A stretch of 64,000 nucleotides of DNA from UBA1563 sp041667115 (lineage in GTDB: Bacteria; Bacteroidota; Ignavibacteria; Ignavibacteriales; Ignavibacteriaceae). How positions within the stretch are numbered: the first letter of the stretch is position 1; each line of letters begins with the position of its first letter. A program made the translations under genes and the position numbers. The stretch lies in contig JBAYFO010000009.1 of NCBI GenBank assembly GCA_041667115.1, forward strand, positions 1 through 64,000, in the 5' to 3' direction. Positions 15,218 to 24,589 of this stretch are shown here, one piece after another. Under the pieces are notes generated by a model, which was not told where the DNA came from, did not search any database, and worked only from the letters and a program-made list of their open reading frames with translations.

Positions 15218-16495
15218 CTAATCTATTATCTCAAATCCCGTGTACTTTTGTAAAACTTTCGGAACAACAATTTTTCCTTCCGGAGTTTGATTGTTTTCTA
15301 AAATAGAAACCATCAAACGGCTGGTTGCAAGCCCGCTGCCGTTAAGCGTGTGCAAGAATTCAGGTTTCTTCGTCGTTTCATTTCTGAATCGAATATTTGC
15401 ACGACGCGCCTGGAACGCTTCAAAATTACTGCATGACGAAGCTTCCAACCATTTATTTTCTGCCGGAGACCATGTTTCAATATCGTAACATTTTGCGGCG
15501 GAAAAGCTTAAATCTCCCGTGCAAAGTAACAAGAGACGATACGGAACGTTTAGTTCGTGCAAAATATCTTCCGCGTCCTTTACTAATAACTCCAATTCGT
15601 CGTAAGAAGTTTCCGGTTTTACAAATTTTACCATTTCAACTTTGTTAAACTGATGTACGCGCAAAAATCCCTTTGAATCTTTTCCATAACTTCCGGCTTC
15701 GCGTCTAAAGCAAGGTGAGTAGCCGACATATTTTACCGGCAGATCTTTTTCACTTAATATTTCATCCCGGTGAATATTGGTGATGGGAACTTCGGCAGTT
15801 GGAATCGGGTACAATCCGTCTTTTTCAACAAAATACATATCTTCTTCCATCTTTGGAATTTGTCCGGTTCCTTTCATTGATTCGCGGTTGACCAATATCG
15901 GCGGCATTACTTCGGTGTAACCGTGATGTTGCAAATGGTAGTCGAGCATAAAATTGATTAACGCGCGTTCCAGCGTTGCACCTTTTCCGATGTATAAAGG
16001 AAACCCCGAACCGGATATTTTTGTGCCGCGTTCAAAATCCAAAATTTTTAATTTTTTTCCAAGTTCAATGTGGTCTAAAACTTTAAAATCGTTTTGAAAA
16101 GAAAAACCATCGGGCAGCCATTGTTTTGTTTCAACATTTTCTTCGGCGGTCTTCCCAACCGGAACAGATACATGCGACAAGTTTGGAGTATGTCGAAGAA
16201 TATTTTCTGACTTTTCTTCAATCTCTCTAAGCTGAGAATCGAACTGAGCAATTTGGTCGCCGACTAATTTCATCTCAGCAAAAACAGAGGAAGTATCCTG
16301 TCCGGCTTTTTTCATCTGTGGAATTTGTGCCGAGGCTTGATTCCGTTTTGCTTTAAGTTCATCTGTTTTTAATATCAGCGAACGGCGTTCTTCGTCGGTT
16401 GCCAAAATTTCATCAACGATATCTTTAGCATTTTTGTTTAAGAGTCCTTGGCGGACAAGTTCCGGGTTTTCGCGAATTAGTTTTATGTCTAACAT
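15218..16495 (-). CDS. serS: Seryl-tRNA synthetase
   Basis: 425 aa, full length. Charges tRNA-Ser with serine in the cytoplasm. An N-terminal antiparallel coiled-coil arm (residues about 27-100) is followed by the class II catalytic core: motif 2 FRREAGSYGKDSKGFLRVHQ and motif 3 GSGLATSRLMVSILEN. The start MLDIKLIRENPELVRQGL is typical of bacterial SerRS. A palindrome of the CCC-NNN-GGG family lies just upstream (16509-16523). Confidence 0.97.
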   Translation of the reverse strand: MLDIKLIRENPELVRQGLLNKNAKDIVDEILATDEERRSLILKTDELKAKRNQASAQIPQMKKAGQDTSSVFAEMKLVGDQIAQFDSQLREIEEKSENILRHTPNLSHVSVPVGKTAEENVETKQWLPDGFSFQNDFKVLDHIELGKKLKILDFERGTKISGSGFPLYIGKGATLERALINFMLDYHLQHHGYTEVMPPILVNRESMKGTGQIPKMEEDMYFVEKDGLYPIPTAEVPITNIHRDEILSEKDLPVKYVGYSPCFRREAGSYGKDSKGFLRVHQFNKVEMVKFVKPETSYDELELLVKDAEDILHELNVPYRLLLLCTGDLSFSAAKCYDIETWSPAENKWLEASSCSNFEAFQARRANIRFRNETTKKPEFLHTLNGSGLATSRLMVSILENNQTPEGKIVVPKVLQKYTGFEIID

Positions 16496-16521
16496 TTATT
16501 TCCTTTTTAATCCCGATGGGA

Positions 16522-17552
16522 CTATTGATTTGTTAATTTTTCTTCTATTAAAAATCTTTCAACTTCTTTAATTAAAATTTCTTTGTCCGGTAAATAATAA
16601 ATATACTTCGAAGCAAAAATTTGATTTGTTAGTCCACCAAGAGCATATTCAGCAACTACTTCATCTTTTTCGGTACACAGAATAATTCCAATTGGTTCGA
16701 TATCTTCTTCATCATTAATTTCAGTTTTGAAATAATTGAGATACATGTTCATTTGACCAACATTATCTGCTTGAAATTTTTCTGATTTTAAGTCTATTAA
16801 AATGTATGCTTTCAAAATTTTATTATAAAAAATCAAATCAATATAATGATGCACGTTATTTAAGGTAATACGAAATTGAGAGCCAACAAACATGAAACCT
16901 TTCCCAAGTTCCAATAGGAAATCTTCGATATGGCGTATGAGTTTTAATTCTAAGTCTTTTTCTAAAATCGGCTTGTTTTCGGGAATCCCTAAAAATTCAA
17001 AAACATAAGGATCTTTAATAAGATCTGAAGGATTAAGAATAATCTGTCCTTCTTGTGCCAATTTCAAAACTTTTTCTTTATTTGGTTTTCCTTCGGAAAG
17101 GAGAAGTCGTTCAAACAAAGAACTTGCGATTTGTCTTTTTAATTCACGCACGGACCAACGAGAATTAATGGCTTCTTTTTCATAGAAAGAACGCTTGTTG
17201 TCGTCAGTAACAACCAAAAGTTCGCAATAGTGTGACCAAGACAATTGACCAGACACCGTCTGGACATCAGAAAAATAGAGATAAAAATTCCTCATGTAAA
17301 AAAGATTTGAACGAGAAAACCCCTTCCCATTTCTTTTGATAATTGTTTGGATAACTCTAAAATAATTTGACGGCTGGATTTATTATCAAAATTATTTGTT
17401 CCTTCTTTTTCTACAATTGCTTTTCCTATTTCCCAATACGTTTGAATTAGTTCGCTATTTATAGTTTGCGCTAATTTAGAGCGGGAAGCATTAATAATTT
17501 GCTTAATCTTTATTAACAAATCCGCTATCGCGATATTTTGCAAACGACTCAT
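16522..17552 (-). pseudogene. DUF1016 (YhcG-type) PDDEXK nuclease, frameshifted
   Basis: Two frames make one gene. The first (17552 to 17292) is the DUF1016 N-terminal domain, ending KEMGRGFLVQIFFT. The second (17295 to 16522) starts MRNFYLYFSDVQ and carries the nuclease domain with DLIFYNKILKAYILIDLKS (Asp and the E/D-x-K core) and GIILCTEKD. In intact relatives the joint reads like KEFGKGFSRSNLFYMRNFYLYF. That text appears here in the minus-one frame (GKGFSRSNLFYMRN), so one base is missing within about 17322-17336, near the AAAGAAATGGGAAGGGG run. ATGA overlaps the two frames. A sequencing error or slippage at the homopolymers is possible. The family is linked to restriction-like or DNA-repair nucleases. 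Confidence 0.8.
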
Positions 17553-17630
17553 TATTTTTTTCGTTCTGTTAAAAATGACTCACAAATAAGTTTCATGACT
17601 AATATTTGTTTCCTTTTAATTTCTCAGTGT

Positions 17631-17656
17631 CTTTGCGGTAAAATTTCGCCGCAAAG
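17631..17656. other. Hairpin after leuS
   Basis: CTTTGCGG and CCGCAAAG form an 8-bp stem around a 10-base AT loop, 2-3 bp after the leuS stop on the minus strand. No T run follows on that strand, so it is at best a weak terminator or RNA-end stabiliser. Confidence 0.35.
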
Positions 17657-17658
17657 GT

Positions 17659-20124
17659 TTATCTCACCACAAGATTAAAAATTTTATTCTTCACAAAAAT
17701 TTCTTTAACAACTGTTTTTCCTTCGATCCATTTAGCGACTTTCTCATCGGCATAAGCAACAGATTTCACCACAGCTTCATCACTGTTCGTCGGAACTTGA
17801 ATGGTTGCACGCAATTTCCCGCTGATCTGTACCGCGATATTTGCGACATCTTCCGTCAAAGCATCTTTATCCGCATCAAACCAAACGGGGTTTTCAAAAA
17901 TCGTTTTTTCTTTTCCGATGATCTGCCAGCATTCTTCTGCTAGATGCGGCGCTATTGCCGCAAGCAGAATCGCTAACCGTTCCAACGTGTAAACTTGAAT
18001 TTCTTTGCTGCAAGTCGGTAACGTTTTTAGTTCATTTATCAATTCCATTAAACTTGCAATGGCGGTATTGAAACGGAAATGATTTAGCTCTCCGTCATAC
18101 TTCGCGATAGTTTGATTGATCTTTCTATAAATATTTTTATCCGTATCACTCAAAACTGTTAAATCATATTTTGGTTTTGCAGAAGTTTCGTTTGCAATAT
18201 TTTCATGAGCGGTAAACAAATCATATACGCGCTGGACAAATCTCTCTGTTCCGGCAATTCCTTTGTCGCTCCAATCGCCGCCTTGTTCAAACGGTCCCAT
18301 AAACATTAAGTACAAGCGGAAAACATCGTTGCCGACATTTTTTGTGAAGTCGTCGGGGTTAACAACATTTCCCTTTGACTTGGACATCTTTGCGCCTGAG
18401 TTTGTAATCGTTCCTTGATGCACAAGCGTTTGGAACGGTTCATCGGAATTTGTTAATCCAAGATCACGGATAAATTTGTGAATGAACCGAGCGTACAACA
18501 AATGCATTGTTGCATGTTCCGCTCCACCAACGTACATATCAACCGGGACAAATTTGTCCGTCAATTCTTTATCAAAAATTCCTTCGGAGAAATTTGGATT
18601 GAGATAACGGAAATAATACCACGAAGAATCAACAAATGTATCCATTGTATCGGCTTCCCGTTTTGCGTCAGCGCCGCACTTCGGACATTTTACATTTATG
18701 AATTTGTCATTTCTCGCAAGAGGAGAAACTCCCTGACTTTTGAAATCGACATCGTAAGGTAATTCAACCGGCAAATCTTTTTCTTCAACTAAAACTTCAC
18801 CGCAATTGTCGCAGTGAATTACCGGGATAGGTGTTCCCCAATATCTTTGGCGGGAAATCAACCAATCACGTAAGCGGAAATTTATTTTTCTTTTTCCATA
18901 ATCATTTGCTTCGAGATATTCTATAATTTTTTGCTTCCCTTCATCCGAACGCAAACCGTTAAATTGGCTTGAGTTTACCATTGTTCCGGTTTCGGTGAAA
19001 GCTTCTTTTAATTCGTCATCAGCATTCGTCCCATCTTGCAAAATTACTTTTCGGATTGGCAATGCAAATTTTGTCGCAAATTCGAAATCTCTTTCGTCAT
19101 GCGCGGGAACCGCCATAACACAGCCTGTTCCGTAGGTGAGCAGCGCGTAATCGGCAATCCAAATAGGAATGCGTTCTCCGTTCACCGGATTAATCGCGTA
19201 TGCTCCGGTAGGCACACCGGTTTTTTCTTTTACCGTGGAAGTCCTTTCAATCTCTGTTAATTTTCTCGTTTGATCGCGGTAATCGTCAACCGCTTTTTTG
19301 TTTTCCGCAGTAACGAGTTTATCAACTAAAGAATGTTCCGGCGCGAGGACGACGTAAGTTACGCCAAACAACGTGTCGGGACGTGTAGTGAAAACCGAAA
19401 TTGTCTCATCACTATTTTCAACTTTAAAATGAATTTCTGCGCCGACGCTTTTTCCTATCCAGTTTCTCTGCATCAATTTTGTTTTTTCGGGCCAATGGAT
19501 TGTTTCCAATCCTTGTAAAAGTTCTTCGGCATATTCAGTTATTTTGAAAAACCATTGAGTAAGATTTTTCTGAATTACCTGCGACCCGCACCGTTCGCAA
19601 GTGCCGTCGGAAAGAACCTGTTCGTTTGCTAAAACCGTGTTGCACGATGTACACCAATTTACCGGAGCGTTTTTTCTGTAGGCTAATCCTTTTTTGTACA
19701 GCTGAATGAAAAGCCATTGATTCCATTTATAATATTCGGAAACGCACGTCATCAGCTCCGCATCCCAATCGTACATGCAGCCCATATTTTTCAACTGCGA
19801 ACGGATGTCCGCAATGTTTTTCATTGTGCTGTCATGCGGATGAATTCCGGTTTTGATCGCAAAATTTTCCGCCGGCAATCCAAACGCATCATAACCCATC
19901 GGCTCAAAAACATTGAAACCTTTTAATTTTTTGAAGCGCGCCCAACTATCGGTTGGACCGTAATTATACCAATGTCCGCAGTGTAGTTTTGCACCGCTGG
20001 GATAAATAAACATTACAAGAGTGTAGAGTTTGTTTCCGGTTTTTGAAAAATCTGTTTTATAAACCTTGTTCTTTTCCCAATAGCTTTGCCATTTGGTTTC
20101 AATTTCTGCAAAAGGATATTTCAT
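17659..20124 (-). CDS. leuS: Leucyl-tRNA synthetase
   Basis: 821 aa, full length class I synthetase. The HIGH-type motif is YPSGAKLHCGHW (about 41-52), the zinc-type finger CTSCNTVLANEQ...CERCG lies at about 160-180, the CP1 editing domain contains TTRPDTLFGVTYVVLAPEH, and KMSKS is intact in GAKMSKSKGN. It charges tRNA-Leu and edits mischarged amino acids. The HCGH version of the HIGH motif is unusual compared with HVGH in most bacteria. The anticodon-binding domain follows and the protein ends FVKNKIFNLVVR. Confidence 0.97.
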   Translation of the reverse strand: MKYPFAEIETKWQSYWEKNKVYKTDFSKTGNKLYTLVMFIYPSGAKLHCGHWYNYGPTDSWARFKKLKGFNVFEPMGYDAFGLPAENFAIKTGIHPHDSTMKNIADIRSQLKNMGCMYDWDAELMTCVSEYYKWNQWLFIQLYKKGLAYRKNAPVNWCTSCNTVLANEQVLSDGTCERCGSQVIQKNLTQWFFKITEYAEELLQGLETIHWPEKTKLMQRNWIGKSVGAEIHFKVENSDETISVFTTRPDTLFGVTYVVLAPEHSLVDKLVTAENKKAVDDYRDQTRKLTEIERTSTVKEKTGVPTGAYAINPVNGERIPIWIADYALLTYGTGCVMAVPAHDERDFEFATKFALPIRKVILQDGTNADDELKEAFTETGTMVNSSQFNGLRSDEGKQKIIEYLEANDYGKRKINFRLRDWLISRQRYWGTPIPVIHCDNCGEVLVEEKDLPVELPYDVDFKSQGVSPLARNDKFINVKCPKCGADAKREADTMDTFVDSSWYYFRYLNPNFSEGIFDKELTDKFVPVDMYVGGAEHATMHLLYARFIHKFIRDLGLTNSDEPFQTLVHQGTITNSGAKMSKSKGNVVNPDDFTKNVGNDVFRLYLMFMGPFEQGGDWSDKGIAGTERFVQRVYDLFTAHENIANETSAKPKYDLTVLSDTDKNIYRKINQTIAKYDGELNHFRFNTAIASLMELINELKTLPTCSKEIQVYTLERLAILLAAIAPHLAEECWQIIGKEKTIFENPVWFDADKDALTEDVANIAVQISGKLRATIQVPTNSDEAVVKSVAYADEKVAKWIEGKTVVKEIFVKNKIFNLVVR

Positions 20125-20222
20125 ACAATTCTTTAATTAGGAGTTTGGAATTTGAAATTAATTGTGAGCAAATTTACCGAAAAACGGAGGGAATTCAAAC
20201 GAGATGGAAGGTCGAAATGAGG

Positions 20223-20465
20223 TTAATTTAAGAGTCTTTTTAGAAGTTCTTCTTTGGTGATTTGAAAATGCTCGGCTACATCTTTTAGAATACTATTCAA
20301 TGTTCCGATTTTGATGGGATTGTGGTTTGGAATAGTGATGTGGTGTTCGCCATTCATTATGGTAGTCAACCGAATATGGCTTCCGGACTGTCGTGATGGC
20401 ACATATCCTGTTTTGGCTAGAAGTTTTATAAATTGATCTGCATTAAAATCTCGGGGAAGTTTCAT
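20223..20465 (-). CDS. hicA: HicA-type mRNA interferase toxin
   Basis: 80 aa. The HicA double-stranded-RNA-binding fold is visible: KLLAKTGYVPSRQSGSHIRL with the catalytic His in SGSHIRL, then ITIPNHNPIKIGTLNSILKD. It cleaves mRNA when free of its partner. The start overlaps the stop of the upstream HicB-like gene by four bases (ATGA), so the pair is translationally coupled. The order antitoxin then toxin is the less common arrangement for HicAB but is well known. Confidence 0.85.
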   Translation of the reverse strand: MKLPRDFNADQFIKLLAKTGYVPSRQSGSHIRLTTIMNGEHHITIPNHNPIKIGTLNSILKDVAEHFQITKEELLKRLLN

Positions 20466-20668
20466 GCCGCAAGAATTTCTTCTTTTATGTAATGAAGACG
20501 TATGATTTTGGGAGATTGTCCCTCTTCAAAATGGCAAGAGACAGCATCTTTAATGTTTTTTTTCAACTCTTCAATTGTTTCTGCTTCGGTGAAGATAGAT
20601 TCACCTAACGCCTTCGCCTCAAATCCTCCATCAACTGATTCTTCGATTATAAAAATTATTTCATTCAT
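20462..20668 (-). CDS. hicB: HicB-like antitoxin
   Basis: 68 aa. It has the partial RNase-H-like fold of HicB antitoxins: MNEIIFIIEESVDGGFEAKA, then a helix TIEELKKNIKDAVSCHFEEG. No separate DNA-binding domain is present. Identification rests on this fold and on the overlapping HicA gene. Confidence 0.75.
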   Translation of the reverse strand: MNEIIFIIEESVDGGFEAKALGESIFTEAETIEELKKNIKDAVSCHFEEGQSPKIIRLHYIKEEILAA

Positions 20669-20708
20669 AAGTAAAATCTCTTTTTGTTTCTTCTAAATAT
20701 AAGACTAT

Positions 20709-21548
20709 TTAGAACTTCAATCCATACCAGACAACATCGGGATAAACTTTTACCGCCGGCATTGGCAAGTGGTAAAAGTTTAAATACTTTTTTATGAATT
20801 TTAAGAAAGAAGAATTTCCGGGAAGTTCATCTATATTAAGATCAAGCGCGAGATAAATTTCGTGATGACGGGAGTTTGTGTCAAATCCCTTAACAGAATG
20901 CCCGATTGCAACATTTAAAAATGCAGGATAATATTTTCTGACTTCATCCGGTAAATAATTTGCGATCGAAATACTAAGCCAATGATACGTGCTCTCATAA
21001 TCATCAAAGATAACTTTGTGTGAACCGTTCTTAAAGCGCTCGGAGGGGAAAAAACTGATCTTCATGTTAAAATTTTTTAACTGCGGATATTTGCATTGAA
21101 GAAGCGGGTAAGTAGCGCCGAAAACATTTGCTGAAAAATCTCCCCAGCTGAACCCCCATTGTTTTGAAAAACCATCCTTTATTTCAGTGAACGATTGATA
21201 AGTCAGAGCGGTAATTCCGCCGTAGAGAAGGCTTTTCTCTTCTTCAAAACCGCTCCAGACAAAAGCATCTGCGTAAATATTTGCGGCAAACATCGGGAAA
21301 AAGAAATGTCCAAATTTATCAGCACCGAGCGCGTAAGTCCAATCCTCTTTCCAGTTAAAATGGAACGGACTTTTTTCTCCTTTCCACCAAAGATTTTTCT
21401 GAAATGCCTGCCCATAAATAAATCCGCCGAGTGTTACACCGCCGATAAAAGAAAGTTTGTAATAATTTATTTTGGAACTATCCTGCTGAAGGTTTTCTTG
21501 CGGATGCAAAAGAGAGGCAAAAAGTAAAAAAATAAAAATTGTTTTCAT
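20709..21548 (-). CDS. DUF2279 (YfiM-like) envelope protein
   Basis: 279 aa. A signal peptide (residues 1-16, IFIFLLFASLLHPQ) is followed by a DUF2279-like core with ALGADKFGHFFFPMFAANIY, FEIxDG-type TEIKDGFSKQWGFSWGDFSAN and a C-terminal region of beta character ending VVWYGLKF. DUF2279 proteins are predicted periplasmic or outer-membrane-associated; the function is unknown. It is divergent from lysA with 90 bp between the starts. Confidence 0.75.
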   Translation of the reverse strand: MKTIFIFLLFASLLHPQENLQQDSSKINYYKLSFIGGVTLGGFIYGQAFQKNLWWKGEKSPFHFNWKEDWTYALGADKFGHFFFPMFAANIYADAFVWSGFEEEKSLLYGGITALTYQSFTEIKDGFSKQWGFSWGDFSANVFGATYPLLQCKYPQLKNFNMKISFFPSERFKNGSHKVIFDDYESTYHWLSISIANYLPDEVRKYYPAFLNVAIGHSVKGFDTNSRHHEIYLALDLNIDELPGNSSFLKFIKKYLNFYHLPMPAVKVYPDVVWYGLKF

Positions 21549-21638
21549 TCTTCCATCGAAATGTTAGGCTGCAAAGCAGAGAAAAACATTATATTTACGA
21601 AAGAAATATCACAAAAAAGAAAAACTAATAAAAGAATT

Positions 21639-22904
21639 ATGCGAATTTTGCCATCAACTTATTTTACCTATAAAAACAATCAACTTTACTGTGAAGACGT
21701 TGCCGTTGCCGAAATAATTAAGCAGACCGGGACTCCATTGTACATTTACAGTAAACATTATTTTGAACATGCTTACAAAGACTTTGAAGCAGCATTTCAC
21801 AGTATTCCGCATAAAATATTTTATGCGGCAAAATCTAATTTCAATCTCAGTGTAATAAAAACTTTCCTACAGCTTGGAAGCGGAGTAGACGTCAATTCCG
21901 AAGGGGAACTCTACCGCGCACTAAAAGCCGGGGCTAAACCGGATAAAATAATTTTAACAAGCGTCGGAAAAACAAGAAGAGAAATTGAACTTGGTCTTGA
22001 ACATGATGTGTTGATGATCAAAGCGGAATCGGAAGAAGAAATTTATTTGATAAATGAAATTGCCGTTTCGATGAACAAAATTGCGCGGGTTGCAATCCGG
22101 GTTAATCCCGATGTTGATGCAAAAACGCATCCCTATATTTCAACCGGGCTTTCGGAAAATAAATTTGGGGTTGACAGTGAAACAGCATTAAAGATTTTCC
22201 GCATGCAAAGCGAATTAAAAAACATTAAATTTGTCGGAATTGATATGCATATCGGTTCGCAGATAACCACCATTCCACCTTTTGTTGAAGCGGTCGAAAA
22301 GCTTGCCAATCTTTTCTTTATTCTAAAAAAAGAAGGAATTGAATTAAAACATTTTGATGTTGGCGGCGGAATCGGTATTCAATACAAAGATGAAAAAACT
22401 TTTTCGATGAAAGAGTTTGCAGAAGCAATTCTTCCAACACTAATAAGTCTAAATTGTGAAATCATCTTTGAACCGGGAAGATTTTTGACTGCGAACGCCG
22501 GAGTGTTAGCAACGGAAGTTTTGTACACGAAGAAAAATCAAAATAAAAACTTCATCGTAGTTGATGCAGCAATGACCGACTTATTGCGTCCAAGTATTTA
22601 CGGCGCATATCACCATGTTCAACCGGTAACTCTTGATGAAACAAGAAAAGAGATTGTTGCTGATGTTGTTGGTCCTGTTTGCGAAAGCGGAGATTTTCTT
22701 GCAAAGGAAAGGACTATTCAAAAAAGTGAGCATGGAGAATTGCTGGCCGTAATGTCTACCGGCGCTTACGGAATGGTGATGGCGTCAAACTATAACGCGC
22801 GCAGAAGACCTGCAGAAATTTTAGTAGACGGCAATACTTTCAAAATAATCCGGGCACGTGAGACTTTTGAACAACTTTTGTGGGATGAAGAAAATTATTT
22901 ATAA
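21639..22904 (+). CDS. lysA: Diaminopimelate decarboxylase
   Basis: 421 aa from the ATG at 21639 (MRILPSTYFTYKNNQLYC); a longer frame back to 21561 starts with low-complexity lysine-rich sequence and is not preferred. PLP-dependent, catalysing meso-diaminopimelate to lysine plus CO2. Visible motifs are the PLP lysine in FYAAKSNFNLSV, the HIGSQ motif (MHIGSQITT), GGGIGIQY, EPGRFLTANAGV, and CESGDFLAKER with the catalytic Cys. It is followed after 14 bp by an LD-carboxypeptidase gene, so both diaminopimelate and peptidoglycan steps may be co-expressed. Confidence 0.95.
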   Translation: MRILPSTYFTYKNNQLYCEDVAVAEIIKQTGTPLYIYSKHYFEHAYKDFEAAFHSIPHKIFYAAKSNFNLSVIKTFLQLGSGVDVNSEGELYRALKAGAKPDKIILTSVGKTRREIELGLEHDVLMIKAESEEEIYLINEIAVSMNKIARVAIRVNPDVDAKTHPYISTGLSENKFGVDSETALKIFRMQSELKNIKFVGIDMHIGSQITTIPPFVEAVEKLANLFFILKKEGIELKHFDVGGGIGIQYKDEKTFSMKEFAEAILPTLISLNCEIIFEPGRFLTANAGVLATEVLYTKKNQNKNFIVVDAAMTDLLRPSIYGAYHHVQPVTLDETRKEIVADVVGPVCESGDFLAKERTIQKSEHGELLAVMSTGAYGMVMASNYNARRRPAEILVDGNTFKIIRARETFEQLLWDEENYL

Positions 22905-22918
22905 AAAATATAAAAATT

Positions 22919-23956
22919 ATGAGAAGAAGAATATTTCTAAACACAATCACCGCAGCAGCAGCCGTTGCAGCTTTGCCAAATTTCTCTTTCCCCGCTGAAA
23001 AAACAAAGATCATAAAACCAAAAAAATTAAATGTTGGCGACACAATCGGATTGGTTTCTCCCGGCGGTTTTATTACCGAAGAACAACTTGAAGAATCAAA
23101 AACAAATATGACGTCGCTCGGGTTTTCAGTTATCGCGGCAAAAAATATTTTAAATCGATTCGGATATTTTGCCGGCACTGATAGACAACGAGCGGAAGAT
23201 TTGCATGAAATGTTTGGCAACAAAAAGATTGACGGCATTGTTTGCGTACGCGGTGGATATGGCTGCGCACGCGTTTTAGATTTTCTCGATTTCAATTTAA
23301 TTAAGCGAAATCCCAAAGCGCTAATCGGGTACAGCGATATTACGGCATTGCTCTACGGAATTTATTCTCAAACCGGATTGATTGGTTTTCACGGACCGGT
23401 AGCAACTTCTACGTTCAATGAATTTAGCGTTACTAATTTTAAAAATGTTTTGATGAATCCCCGGAAGAAGACCCCTCTTTATATTGCAGAAGAAGATCCA
23501 GCTAAAAGTGAATATAAACCTTTTATAATACGCAGCGGAAAAGCAGAGGGAAAACTTGTAGGTGGAAATTTGTCTATTGTGGCTTCGTTGATCGGAACAA
23601 AATATGATGTTGATTCAAAAGGGAAAATAATTTTCCTTGAGGAAGTCGGAGAAGAACCTTACAGGGTAGATAGAATGTTAACGCAAATGATCCAAGCCGG
23701 AAAGTTTAAACATGCCGCCGGTGTTGCGCTTGGCGTTTTTAGTAAATGTGAACCGAAGCCGGATGAATCGGGAATTGCAAATTCTTTTTCTCTTTCTGAA
23801 GTTTTGCAAGAGAGATTATTTCAGTTGAAAATTCCGGTTTTGTATGGTTTATCGTTTGGACATATTGTAAATAAATTTACGTTGCCGTTCGGCATTAACG
23901 CTGAGCTCGATGTTGATAATCAAAAATTGACGTTACTTGAAGAAGGTGTAGTTTAA
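22919..23956 (+). CDS. LD-carboxypeptidase, S66 family
   Basis: 345 aa. A Tat-like N terminus (MRRRIFLNTITAAAAVAALP) suggests export. The S66 fold is clear: GDTIGLVSPGGFIT, VRGGYGCARVLDFLD, GYSDITALLYGI with the nucleophile Ser139, LEEVGEEPYRVDRMLTQM with the catalytic Glu, and FGHIVNKFTLPFG with the catalytic His. The family removes the terminal D-alanine from murein tetrapeptides during peptidoglycan recycling. An exported form would act in the periplasm, unlike the cytoplasmic LdcA. Confidence 0.9.
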   Translation: MRRRIFLNTITAAAAVAALPNFSFPAEKTKIIKPKKLNVGDTIGLVSPGGFITEEQLEESKTNMTSLGFSVIAAKNILNRFGYFAGTDRQRAEDLHEMFGNKKIDGIVCVRGGYGCARVLDFLDFNLIKRNPKALIGYSDITALLYGIYSQTGLIGFHGPVATSTFNEFSVTNFKNVLMNPRKKTPLYIAEEDPAKSEYKPFIIRSGKAEGKLVGGNLSIVASLIGTKYDVDSKGKIIFLEEVGEEPYRVDRMLTQMIQAGKFKHAAGVALGVFSKCEPKPDESGIANSFSLSEVLQERLFQLKIPVLYGLSFGHIVNKFTLPFGINAELDVDNQKLTLLEEGVV

Positions 23957-23985
23957 TCATTTGTTAAATTATTAAGAGAAAAATC

Positions 23986-24528
23986 ATGAAAGTAAAAACA
24001 TTTTTTATTTTGTCCTTTTCGGCGATTACTTTTTCAGGCTGTTTAGTTTATCAAAAAGTTTCGTATGAAGTGGCCGTGGATAGGAAAAAATCAGGCGAAG
24101 CAAAAGTAACTTTTTATGATCTGAAATCGGATGCGCTTGGCAATAAAGAGTTTACTGAAGACAAAGACAATCTTTTCAACAAATTATTAAAGAGCGATGA
24201 GTTTATCTCTTCGCAAAAAGAAGAAGGCAAAGAAGTTGTAGGCAGAAAACTTTTTCTGGAGGATAAAAAACTTAACGGTGAAGTTACTTTTAAATTTCAA
24301 GATGTAGATGTAGTTGAAGGGATTCAATTTCAAGACGGATTTTATTTCTTAACCGTTGAAGAGGGAGACAGTATTATTTCCACGAACGGGACGGTTGTTC
24401 CCTTAAACAAATTCAAAAGAATTATTTGGGAAGGAAGTCAAAAAGTGTTGAAATTTGAAATGCTTACGGATGTTAATCTTAACGATCTGCGCGAACTTGC
24501 CCCTTTTTACAAAGCTAATGACAATTGA
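23986..24528 (+). CDS. Putative lipoprotein of unknown function
   Basis: 180 aa. The lipoprotein signal ends in FSGC (Cys at residue 19). The mature part is acidic and Lys/Glu rich with beta-strand character (VTFYDLKSDALG, GEVTFKFQDVDVVEGI). I do not recognise the family. AAGAGAAAAATC precedes the ATG. The last codons and the stop are inside a heptanucleotide repeat (24515-24584), so the C terminus may have been changed by repeat expansion. Confidence 0.7.
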   Translation: MKVKTFFILSFSAITFSGCLVYQKVSYEVAVDRKKSGEAKVTFYDLKSDALGNKEFTEDKDNLFNKLLKSDEFISSQKEEGKEVVGRKLFLEDKKLNGEVTFKFQDVDVVEGIQFQDGFYFLTVEEGDSIISTNGTVVPLNKFKRIIWEGSQKVLKFEMLTDVNLNDLRELAPFYKANDN

Positions 24529-24584
24529 TTAATGACTAAACTACTTTTTCACCTTGTAATTTGTTTTTTGGAAATTGGAATTTC
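24515..24584. repeat. Heptanucleotide repeat bridging two genes, 10 units
   Basis: Ten in-register 7-bp units run from CTAATGA, CAATTGA, TTAATGA through TAATTTG, TTTTTTG, GAAATTG to GAATTTC. They overlap the final five codons of the lipoprotein gene and reach to six bases before the preferred priA start. The units diverge gradually, so the array is old. Confidence 0.7.
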
Positions 24585-24589
24585 ATCCC

